DNA of 64,000 nucleotides from Lomentospora prolificans. Its lineage: Eukaryota > Ascomycota > Sordariomycetes > Microascales > Microascaceae. The position numbers and the translations under genes were made by a program. The stretch lies in the NCBI GenBank assembly GCA_029532625.1, contig JARFXM010000003.1:1736001-1800000 (forward strand), given 5' to 3'. A model generated the notes under the pieces. It searched no databases, was not told the origin of the DNA, and saw nothing but the letters and a program-made list of their open reading frames with translations. Every line of letters begins with the position of its first letter. The first letter of the stretch is position 1. This document shows, piece by piece, positions 34,645 through 44,617 of the stretch.

Positions 34645-36236
34645 TCAAGGAGTCGCAGGCGCACCAGGGAATCCAGGGAACCCGCCACCAAAACCACCAC
34701 CCATACCGCCGGGCTGCACAGGGCCAGTAGGGTTCTGGTGACCGCCCGTCTCGTCCTTGTACGCAGCGGGGTTGTAGTTCCTCGAGGCGGAGGTATCGAC
34801 ACCGAACCTCATCCAGGCGAAGATGCCGTTCTCGAGGTCGTCGCCGAGCAGGGCGTAGCGCAGGATGGGGTCGTCGCCTCCGGCGGTGCCCATGCCGAAG
34901 AGGATGTCGACGTTGTTGCGGGTCCAGGCCTGGGTGTTGACGGCGTAGGTGGGAGTTTTTTCAACGATGTCGAGGAACTCGTCGTCGAAGTACATTTGGC
35001 CGATGTGGGAGACGCGGCCGCCGGTGATGGTGCCGTTTTCGTTTTGGGAGACGCCGTGGTGGACCATGGCTACGGGTGGCATTATTAGAGACCACAGATT
35101 TGGGGGTTGGGGGTTTGGGGGGGGGGGGGGGGGGAGGGAAGAAAACTTACCGTGGACGTGGTTGGTGCGGCCCTCGTAGTGGCCAGGGACGAGAGAGTCG
35201 AACACGGCGATGCCGTCGGCGTCGGTGGGTTGGATGCCGCGGAGGGTGGTAGCGTTGATGATGGACTCATCGTTGGGGTCGCCGTTACCAGGATAGTACA
35301 AGACTCCACCGTAGACACCCTATGCAAAGTTAGTAAGGGCCCGGATTTATGTCGCGTGGGACATGGAGTCGGAACACGGAGTCGAAACCAAGAGACAGAG
35401 GACATACAGTAGAGTTGCAGCTCCAAAGATCGACCCAAGCATCGGTTACGGGCTCGCAGGTTTCGACATCAACGACCTGGACAGCCAGTCTCATCTTGAT
35501 GCCGCTTTCGCCATCGGTGACATCCTTTCGGATCTGCTCACCGCGGACGTCTAATTCGTGTAAGTCAAATTCTCGTCAGGTAACAAGAACTGGCTAATAA
35601 GGACTTACAGAGAGGTCCCTCCGTCACCTCAGGAGACAAGACACAAGAACCAGCATCGGCAAAGAGCTCGGCAGGGTCCATGTCCAAGCTGACTTCCTTG
35701 TCGGACTTGTGGCTCTGGTTGAGGACCGCATCGATTTGCTCGCGATTACCGCCTCCGAATCCGGGGAAACCGCCAAATTGTCGGCGGTGGATGGTAGGTC
35801 TGGGAAGGTTTTCCGATGCCGTGTTAGTTTTCCACATTGCTATAACCGTCAACGGCTTCGAACCCCGCCCCCGGGGGCGGTGCCAAGGCACAGGCCATCT
35901 ATAAAGCAGTGACGGGATCCACCTCGGCGGCATGTAAACCACGCATCAACGGGTTTCACCCAGCATCAAGTGCGGATATATCGAAAGTGCTCTCACTTAC
36001 AGATGCTCTAGACCACGCTCCTTCTTCAAGGTCTCCACCTCAGCCATATGCCTCTCGGCGGTCCTCTTGGAAAGGTTGCTCCTCTCAAAGTGGGCGTGGC
36101 AATGACCAAGGCCTCGAGGAAGAGGCTTCGCCATGTGCTGGGGCTCAACAGCGCCATGGGGATGGGCGAGCGCTAGCGGCGCAGCAGCCATAAGCTGCAA
36201 AAAGAGGGTCTTGAGCTGCATTTTCGAGGTTGCCAC
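34645..36236 (-). CDS. Secreted intradiol ring-cleavage dioxygenase
   Basis: Extracellular non-haem Fe(III) dioxygenase related to protocatechuate 3,4-dioxygenase beta. Five exons: 36236-36001, 35799-35609, 35550-35408, 35319-35151 and 35069-34645 (387 residues). A signal peptide (LKTLFLQLMAAAPLALA) is followed by the usual His-rich, Lys/Arg-rich pro-like segment. Iron ligands by family pattern are Tyr143 in LYVRGE, Tyr238, His244 and His246 in GHYEGRTNHVHA. Supporting blocks are CVLSPEVTEGPL, VDLWSCNSTGVYGGVLYYPG and VSHIGQMYFDD. Exon 2 was placed at the acceptor preceded by an ACTAAC branch point; an alternative acceptor would add about 30 residues. Gly/Phe/Pro-rich sequence occurs after the pro-segment (GGFPGFGGG) and at the C-terminus (GGGFGGGFPGFPG). 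Likely acts on catechols from lignin or plant phenolics. Confidence 0.9.
35117..35134. repeat. G18 homopolymer inside a dioxygenase intron
   Basis: Eighteen G on the plus strand (C18 in the transcript), lying in intron 4 of the intradiol dioxygenase gene between the GTAAGT donor and the CCGTAG acceptor. Confidence 0.95.
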
Positions 36237-37449
36237 CGAAAATTGAAGAAGAGAAGACTAACAAGGAGATGGAAAGAAACCGGGAATGACTACAACGAGA
36301 AGGAAGGGAAAGAGACCAGGAAGCTCTCATATGAGGGCAACGAGGTATCGTCTCCTTTTCTACAATTCGTGATAAATTGTTTTTCTCCGCTGAGGCGGCG
36401 ACGGCCGCACCTAACCACATGCTCCCCTGACTATATCGTCAATTACTATAACTGCATATATGAAGTGACGATCTTTTTCTCCTTTCTTGACGCGCCTAGC
36501 TCGCTGCCAGGAAGCGAAGAAGCAATAAGAAAACGATCTAGAATGGACCCATTTGGTGATTAAGGAACCACATTCGTCGTCAGCTTCAAACAATCCCGGG
36601 ATTGGTATGGCCTCTCCACAAGAGGCTTTTTCGCAATCCGCTGTCTTCTGTCATTAGGGTAGTAGCGGCTAAAAAGGGGGGGGGGGGGGTTAGGAGCCGG
36701 TACTTGACAGGGCCAAGGAGATTGTCACTCTTTTTTCTGTGGAGAGAAGCGATGAAGGGTTAAGAAAAGAGTGTTTAGCCATATTGAAGGTGACGTTTCT
36801 GGTGGGGGGGATCTATGCAGGGATGGTGGCCCTTGGTAAGTTGTTTTGTACGAGGGATATCTCCGTGAAGCGCGTTCTGGTGTGACGGCGGCATCGAGGA
36901 AGATTGTTTCGACAACATGCGGGCCCGCTAACCGGGCCATCTTCTTGATCAGTTGGCTCCCTATCACAGAACGCGAATTAGTAAAAGGGTGTCTGAAATC
37001 GGGGACTTGGGTCGGCTGTCCAGTTTTGGTGATGGATTACGCACCATGTGACGCCTCACTATTCGGCAAGATAGACTCAAGGGCATGACCATATGATTGG
37101 AGAAAGGGGAGCAGAATGTAAAGAGGACGGGGTCTTGGCGGCAATAACGAGTCATTTACAGATGCATTGCTGTTGATACTGTTTGTATCAACGAGGCCAT
37201 GGCCCCTTCCAGGTGGCAAAGCGTCCAAGACCATCAAGCATCCAAGATCAAGCCAAGCGGATATAGCGCCCGCCCAGAACTGCAAATGGAGAAAACGCCA
37301 ATCCGGGAGACGGGGTGAAGTGATTGCGCTTCCCTGTGTAAGTCCGGAAAGTGGAGGGAGGTGCACGCTTTAATATTGGATATCCCCATCCAGCCCCATC
37401 TTCTCGGCCAAACTTGGCCAGCACTTGAAAACCAGGCGCATGTCGAGAA

Positions 37450-37461
37450 TTCTTTTTCTTT

Positions 37462-37499
<38 letters not shown>

Positions 37500-37541
37500 T
37501 TTTCTTTTTTTCTTTTTTCTTTTTTTTTTCTTTTTTTTTTT
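37450..37541. repeat. Pyrimidine tract, about 90 bases of T with scattered C
   Basis: Nearly pure T, interrupted by single C residues at irregular spacing. On the minus strand it is an A-rich tract that could be a decayed poly(A) tail, or simply a slippage-prone sequence. Confidence 0.95.
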
Positions 37542-38677
37542 GCTTCACTTCCGCCTCTGCTTCTTTCTGGCTCTCATTCAACCGCTCTTGATAGGTTCGT
37601 CTCCCTCCGCGCAGGTCCGCAATGCTCTCGAAACAGAACGGAACATGGCATCAGGCCAGAATGCACCCAGGAATCCGTTTTGGGAGGGAAACAGGATGAA
37701 AATCCATACGGCAGTCCCCAGCTTACGTGGAACGTTAATATCGAAGTAATGAAGAGGCACGGCAGTAAATCCTTAACTGGCAGTTGTTATAATTTCGGCA
37801 TTGAGACATGGAGTTGGCAAATATCAAGAGCCAATCGGCTCCAGCACTAAGGTTGCGGATGGCAACCAAGTTGTTGGGGTAGGTTGGATATCAATGGAAA
37901 ACGGAGTAGATGGATCTGCTCCACCGAATCGCCAAACGTCAAGATTTATCGAGATGGCACAGTGGGATCTGACGCGTTCTCAGAAAGGCCTTGGCAAAGA
38001 GCGACAAGACGGCATCTGACCGACGATCGTGTAGTTGCTTCCCCGGTGAGCAGCGCTACTATTATCCAAGTTCAATGCTGCGCTTCGATTCACGGCTAAT
38101 ATGGGATGTCTTGGAGTGGATCTGCTTTTAACTACCGGCCAACACCTCGTCCACAAACCACAAGTTAGAGAGGCATTTTTAGGTTACGCTGAACGAATGC
38201 CAAGCTCCACCACTTATATACCGTTGCCTTTCCCTCCTTCGAGTGTCATCGGTCAACGGAGAATTTAGCCGGCACCAAAGACTTGGCTCGGCGGCTTCAG
38301 TCAGTTTCTTCCGCAAGACTCGGACCTTCCGGGGGCTCTTGGCTCTTGCCAGCTACGTACACGTGACCTTCTGTAGCCTGAACCCGTGACTGGCATGGAA
38401 TTTGGAACCAGCTAAACTTGAAGCAGGCGCGATAATCATGGGATCGTAATCACCGTCCACTGTATGTCGTTATTTGGATCTCGGGTTTCTACCTTGAAGA
38501 TACAGTATATGGCTAGAGGCGTGGATAGCTCCTCGGGCCGTCGTCTTCCCTCTATCTAACGGTGGCGCGTTTGATGAAATCGAATGTGACGACCATTCTT
38601 TAAGCCTTGAGATGAATCCGATACTCGATTCAGCGCACAAATCGTCGCACCCACCACTCTGTTGCTCATCCTGCTCC

Positions 38678-38708
<31 letters not shown>

Positions 38709-38731
38709 AAGAAAAAGAAAAAAAAAAAGAA
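38678..38731. repeat. A29 homopolymer and following A-rich tract
   Basis: Twenty-nine A residues (38678-38706), then A-rich sequence with single G residues. It may be the tail of an old retroposed insertion, but no element body or target-site duplication was recognised. Confidence 0.9.
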
Positions 38732-39148
38732 AACTATTTTACGCTTTCCAAAACAAGCTCTGGCTCGCTCGCATCCCGCACAGAGTATCTGGGTTATCTA
38801 GCTCAGTGGTTCGACTTTGGGGCTCGGTCTCGAGCCGTGGCCCTGGATCAGCCAGGTCGCCGAAACACCCCTCGTTACAGAAATGTGCGCGCCGCGCACC
38901 ACCACCGTAGATGCTGCGTGGGCATGAGATAAACCCGCGTTTCAAAGCTGCACAGAGCTTTCGACGACGTCGTCGTCATTAGAACTGTTAACTACTATGC
39001 AAACGCCCGCTCCTTTGATATACCTCTCCTCGTCCATGGCGTAGATAATTGATCAGAAATCCGAGCTTTATACGGACCGAAGGTCTTTTCAGTCGCTCCG
39101 TAATCTACAGGATATAACCTCGAAAACGTGCGATATTTGTGCGCAGAC

Positions 39149-40119
39149 ATGGTGAATGGGCCGTACGAACAGCTCCAGGGAGCTGAAGCCGACCACGATG
39201 ATTCGAGCTCCGACGTGACGATACCCTTCCTTGATAGCGAGGATCCGATGCACTGGAAGGAGGGCTACGAACAGTCGCCACGAAGCAAAAAAGCAAAGAT
39301 TCTCTCAGTAGTCGAGAAGCTGAAGCCGATAAGATGGCTCGTCGAAGCAGGGCTCGTCGTCGCCGTCATCGTCCTCCTCGTGCAGAGGCAGCAATATCAC
39401 AGCAGTGCAGAGGCACATGAGCTCGGGGGTGATATCACTGGATTCGCGCCCAGGTGTAAGACTCGGTGTTTCTTGAGCCGCTTTATCATGCTAACAGCCT
39501 TGTAGTCTCACAAAAGGTCGTTACCTTCCAATATAACGAGGATTACATCCCTACAAAGACGCACAAGTTCTTCAGGGCGAAGACACATAGGAAATGGCTG
39601 GACTTGGTCCCTAGTAAGCCCGTTTCATTCTAGCCTCTAGTCTACACGGTCTCTAACATCAGCTTAAAGAGGGCCTTGGTTTCTTGGAAATGCAGAATCC
39701 CGAGGAATTCGATAATCTCCCCGTCCCCCTCGATGACTTTGGAAACAAGACCGTCTTCACAACCTCCATGACGCATCAGCTGCATTGCTTGGTATGCGTC
39801 GTCTATTACTCTGGCTTGCCTATTGCACAAAGCCGTACGCTAACGTGCAAAATAGCATTCTATTGTCGATTCCTACACTCGCCTTGTGCTGAATTGGCGA
39901 GTAAAGCACAACGAATGGCACGTCCAGCACTGCTTCGAGTACCTAAGGCAGAGCATCATGTGCTGCGGAGATGTTGCCCTCGAGGGTGCAGAAACAACCT
40001 TTCCCGAAGGCGAGCGTGGTGGCAGCGATGGATGGAATGCGCAGCACGTATGCAAGAATTACGATGAGATTTACAAATACCTAGAGAGCGCAAGGGCAAC
40101 AGATGACAACTGGATCTGA
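39149..40119 (+). CDS. UstYa-like (DUF3328) membrane-anchored protein
   Basis: Member of the UstYa family, some of which act as oxidases cyclising fungal RiPP or other metabolite precursors. Exons 39149-39455, 39506-39613, 39670-39791 and 39856-40119 give 266 residues. A cytosolic N-terminus is followed by one membrane helix (WLVEAGLVVAVIVLLVQ). FSQKVVTFQYNEDYIP and GLGFLEMQNPEEF are typical conserved blocks. Both HxxHC motifs are present: HQLHC (174-178) and HVQHC (201-205), the latter followed by FEYLRQSIMCCGD. Introns have GCTAACG or similar branch points. No RiPP precursor with Kex2-type KR repeats, tyrosinase or methyltransferase was found nearby, so it may act alone or in a pathway encoded elsewhere. 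Family call is strong; function is inferred. Confidence 0.92.
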
Positions 40120-40699
40120 GATTCAGGCACGGCGAAAGGGCAACGCGTGGGGTACCCGAGCACAATATTTTCAACTGAAGAATAGTTCAGGAGCTTCTGT
40201 ATAACGTGTCAAAGGGTTGGGGGGCATGTTTTCTCGTTTTACCGGACTGGAGTTTAGCTACTCGGAGTTTCTGTGGCTTGGTATATGGAAAGAGGTACGG
40301 TTTGGCGTTTATTTTCTGACGACTTTAGATTGTGCTGAGGCAAGGATACAACTTCTAGTTTCTAGTGATTCAGAAAGGGAACTTGCATTATGAATCAGAG
40401 CTTCTCATAGTGGATATCATCACCTCAGCCACTTACACTAGCTCATGACACCACAGCAAAGGGTAAACACAACGGCAACCAAGACCAGAGAGCCTTATCA
40501 AAATACCATTCTCGTATATATCAAGAAACGAAATGTCTTCAGCATTATTAAAGGTCTTTGGCGAACTATAAAATGGCTCTTTTTGCGCACAAAACTCCTA
40601 ATATACCAATAGAAATTCTCGACGCGGCCTCCCGGCTTGTTTTTGTATCCTAAGCTTATATCGTAACACCCGATCCCGTCTTTGAAGCATAGTCCCAGC
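40120..40699. terminator. Convergent 3' region between the UstYa-like and CBM1 genes
   Basis: About 580 AT-rich bases with no gene. Contains the 3' UTRs of both convergent genes. Confidence 0.5.
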
Positions 40700-41474
40700 T
40701 TATTTTCCAAAAGGCGAGTCAGGAGCTCCGGTAGGCGGCGCGGAGCCGCCGCCACCAGGTTGAGTGACGGTGATGAAACTCGTCACAATAATGGGAGTAG
40801 GCGCGCCGACGCCCCATTGGGTCGTCGTGACGCTTCCGTCACCAGGAGAGGGCAGATTCGGGGGATTGTTGGGGTTTCCGATGATGGGAGGGGAGTCTAC
40901 AATATGGCCTTTGGGAATATCTTCGTCCGGAGGGAAATCGCTGTCGGGAGGAAACTGGCTGTCCGGGGGGAACTGGTTATCGGGAGGCTGGGGAATGTTA
41001 TTCTCCGGGGCGTCGGGAAAGTCAGGGACATTGGGAGGGTTGTTGCCTCCAATGGGAGTGTCCGGGGTTCCCATGAATGGTGGTCCAGAGTCGTTGATGG
41101 GAGGGAAGTCGTCTGGGTTCTCTGGAGGGTCGGTGTCCTTGTTGATCTGCTCTCCTTCACGCAGACATTGAGAGTACCACTCACTAGCAAGAAGCCGTTA
41201 GATTAAGCACCATCAGTTTGTATGATGGAAGCGCCCTTACTCGTCTTCGTAGCAGTATAGATCCTCCTCACACTCGGTGGGCCCTTCCCAGCCGTCACCA
41301 CCACCTGGTGTGTATGTTAGCTATCGCGGGTGTTTGGAGGGAGAGATGCGTTGATGGCCCAGACTTACACTGGCCGTAGTGGGTTTGAATGGCAGGCTCG
41401 GCAGGTAGAGTGGCTGTCTGGGCCGTCACGCCCGTCGTGAGGAGGAGGAAGGCAAGGACTGATGTGTGCAGCAT
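40700..41474 (-). CDS. Small secreted CBM1 protein with a Pro/Asp-rich repetitive tail
   Basis: Exons 41474-41369, 41304-41241 and 41183-40700 encode 217 residues. A signal peptide (TSVLAFLLLTTGVTAQ) leads directly into a family 1 carbohydrate-binding module. Across two introns it reads THYGQCGGDGWEGP, then TECEEDLYC and DEWYSQCL, with the four Cys and the aromatic face that binds cellulose or chitin. The rest is low complexity: Pro, Asp, Asn and Gly, including the direct repeats QFPPDS QFPPDS DFPPDE and a C-terminal segment VTTTQWGVGAPTPIIVTSF. No catalytic domain follows, and no GPI signal or KR processing sites are present. It could be a cell-wall or cellulose-surface protein or an effector; the family of the tail is not recognised. 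Confidence 0.88.
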
Positions 41475-43828
41475 TTTGGCTGGTTAAGATAGATATCTAT
41501 GGCTATGAAAGCCGTATAAGAACGACGGTCAATTGATGTCTTGGAGTGGTCCAAATGGCTTGGCAAATATGATGTGAGAAGAATTGATTGCACTTCCGTC
41601 AGGTCTCGACAGAAACCAGGATTCCTCTCTCTCTTTTATAAGTAAACGGGCCCCCTCAGCTTCCAGAGCTTGGCCGCAGCCCATCACCTCACTTCTATTT
41701 CAAGAAACGGTATTTCATCCCGTCGTTCCCAACTCGCTCTAAATCCTCCTGGGAAGTCAAGTCCCGGTCTTCGCTCTCCTCGAGCCGGTTTCCGGTCCTC
41801 TCATGATCTCATCCGCACAAGCCGGTCGCGCAGAAGCGGCCGTGAGCCAAGTTAGCCCGGGTCCAGATGAAGAAGCGATCCTCGCATACGAGGTGCACCC
41901 AATCTAGAGGCGATTCGGCCCACGAGACATCATTTAAGCCGGCTGGTTTCCCGGGATTTTTACCCAAGTGGCAGGATCCTCGCTGCCGGGAATTCACCCT
42001 ATCCGATTACGTTCCCTCCCTCTTGGTCCGTTAATATGCAGTGCATGGGACGGGAGAGAAATTGACTGACGGATGGGTTGTCAGCTTCAAGTCTTTTGCT
42101 GTCTTGTCCGTGTTCCTGGGCCGCGTCGTCGTGTTTGGTTGTAGCGAGAGGCGGGATGCTACCCAAATACCCGTTATTATGCTTATTTTTCTTTTATTTC
42201 TCTTTCTTTTATCTTTTCAGGAACCCGCTTCTTTGGGAACTAAATGATGTGCTTGCTCGTTTGCGGTAGCGAAGGAGCGGCTTGTCCTCGCCGCCTATAC
42301 CTCAAGAAGGGACGAGAGCCCCCTCGAGGCTTGTAAGGTAACCTGATGTGTTTCAGGGGTTCGTCGACGACATTTAACAATGATGATATCTTTGCTTCAA
42401 TGCGGAGTTATACGTCTGCTGAATCCTGTGAATGGCTCTTCACGGCGGGGGGAAAAGCTCTTTGGGCCTACATGGAACACCGAGCTCCAACACACGAGGT
42501 GCCGCCATCTATATTTGGAAAAGCGGACAGAATTTTAAAACAGTCCCCCCACGGCATTAGCGTACCAACGCAAGAACACCTCGTCTCCAGCATGCATGGG
42601 CCAGCGTAAACAGCTTTTCCACGAGTCGGGTGGGTGTACCAGCTCGAAAGGCCGAGGCCGAGGCCGATGCTGCCGGGGTTTCCTGCGGGGATAGAGAGAC
42701 CAGAGCCGGATGTGGTATCTGCAGGGCAGGAGATGACTATTAGTCCATTGCTCCCCGCTCCAATCCGGACCATCACATACATTGACAAAACAGAGCGCGC
42801 AGGTCTCGCTGGCTCTTGCACTCATAGGCAGAGAATGCACAGCAAGGCTCCAAGGGGCTGGGTGGGACGCAAGCCAGCTGCTGGTTGAAATTGATATCGA
42901 CCCGACACGCAAGCCACGCCGCTTCTCCAACGATAAGACCATCGCCTAAACAGCCTGACTGGCTTTTCAGAACTACAGAGAGCCTGGCCGTACGCAGTAG
43001 ATTGCCAAAAGGCGCTAGGCAGGGGCTCGTTCAGCTCGTGCAGGTCGCCAGCCTGGCCACGAGAGAAAGTCGACTCTATGCAGAGCGACGAGAATAGCGC
43101 AGACCACACGGATAATTCAGGGCTCGTTTTTACATAACCAATCCAGTAGTTTTTGGCTCGTTTCGATAGAGTAGAAGCCAGGATAAACGGCGGTTTTGGT
43201 TCCAAGAGGGCTAAACAGAAATAGAAAAAAAGTAAGATAGTAGCAAGGAGACTGTCAAAAGTTCGGATCCCTTCATCTGGATGAGTGCGCCGGATAAAAC
43301 ATTCCCGCCCTCGATCTTCTTGCTCTAGCCTGGATATATTAATCGCCTCGCATCAATTGAGGTCGGCTTCTTCTTTTTTTTTTTTATTTATTTTTTCTTT
43401 TTTCTTTTCTTTTCGTTTCTCTTGTGTTGGTTTCCAGCTTTGGGGCCCTTGTACGTTCGATCTTGAACGATGTTGGGTAACTCAACGCACAGATTGCTTC
43501 GGTAGCTGTCGAGACCATCCCTGATATCTCGAGCCAGCTCTTGATTTGTTTAGATTGCATATTGCACCCACCAACACTCTTATCTGAACCCCTATGGGAC
43601 AAAACAAGCTTCGATCATGTTATTGGGGTGGCAAAGACTGACGTTGACGTGCGGGAGAGCCAGCTAAGCTGGACACAAGTCCGTCCCAGACCCTCGCCTC
43701 CGGGATGAAGCCAACACCGACGAACCCGTCCCTCATGCATCTCGGCCCAAGATGCTTCAGCCCTTTGTTTTTTTTTTCGGTAAGAACCTGCATGAAAACT
43801 ACTATATATGGCCTGTTCTTCTTTTATT

Positions 43829-43846
43829 GTGTGTGTGTGTGTGTGT
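43829..43846. repeat. (GT)9 microsatellite
   Basis: Nine GT units in intergenic DNA; no wider repeat structure seen. Confidence 0.9.
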
Positions 43847-44350
43847 TTTCCGCCTCCTGTAGTGCGCCATACTTTACATCTTGAAGCGTGTGGTCTCGGA
43901 GCACAAGTCCGGCCCGGGCCTGCGAAAGGAGTAGTAGTAGACTAACAGAAAAAGAGGGCGCCAAAAGGAGAGCGAGGGCATTTTGGCAATTCAACAGTAT
44001 TGTTAATTTCTCTATTTTTGTATTCCTGAAATCATTCAACGCGCCCCGTGCCAAACTGGACAGCCCACCGACAAAGAGAATAATAGCGAGAGCTCGGGTC
44101 AAATTCTAGATACTATATAGACCTTTATAAATTTCAGAGACAAGTCTTGTTCTGCCGTGTAACAACCAGATATTATACCATAGACATAGCCAAATCAGGT
44201 AGACTCTAGAAAAAGATCAAGATGAACGAAAGAAAAGGCTGTGTAATGCGTCTTAATAGCTTAGGGGATGAAAGTAATATGGTAAATATTAGATCAGAAA
44301 ATGGCGGGATAAACCGGGTATCCCGTATTCGAAGGGCATGATGATAATAA

Positions 44351-44368
44351 TAGTAGTAGTAGTAGTAG
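44351..44368. repeat. (TAG)6 microsatellite
   Basis: Six TAG units about 250 bases beyond the stop codon of the synthetase gene. Confidence 0.9.
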
Positions 44369-44617
44369 AAAAGAAGTGTTAAAAACGGGTCTGGAGAGAA
44401 TTGAAATCCTTGCTAGCACAGCTCCAACATCCCTGAAAACGAAAAAAAGAAGGAAAAAAAAAATGGTCGAAAGGTCTGTATCGTAAGGAGTGAGTGCAAG
44501 AGGAGAAGCTTGGGAAAACGGGCGATACAGGTTCGCCTCCCCTGCTTAAAGGCAACACTTGCCGCGGCCGGATTAGCTTGAGTCGACTTCCCTCCGTTCC
44601 CAAAACACGGCCGCACT

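Larger units (their letters stand above)
36237..39148. other. Gene-free stretch with long homopolymer tracts
   Basis: About 2.9 kb without a supported gene. Apparent proteins made of Phe or Lys runs come from the T/C tract at 37450-37541 and the A-run at 38678-38706. A G-run occurs near 36677-36690. A tRNA-like A-box string lies at 38798-38808 but has no complete tRNA around it. Confidence 0.6.
41475..44617. other. Gene-free stretch with GT and TAG microsatellites
   Basis: About 3.1 kb. Short frames on both strands overlap each other and show no family motif. Contains T-rich tracts near 43371-43410, a (GT)n run at 43829-43846 and a (TAG)n run at 44351-44368. The left part is the promoter of the CBM1 gene. 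Confidence 0.55.

Noticed and set aside
37361..37850. Phe-rich and Lys-rich open frames
   Set aside because: Translation of a pyrimidine tract, not a protein.
38791..38850. tRNA-like A-box (TAGCTCAGTGG) with a loose B-box (GGTCTCGAGCC) downstream
   Set aside because: No pairing acceptor stem or anticodon arm could be drawn; treated as chance similarity or a very decayed fragment.
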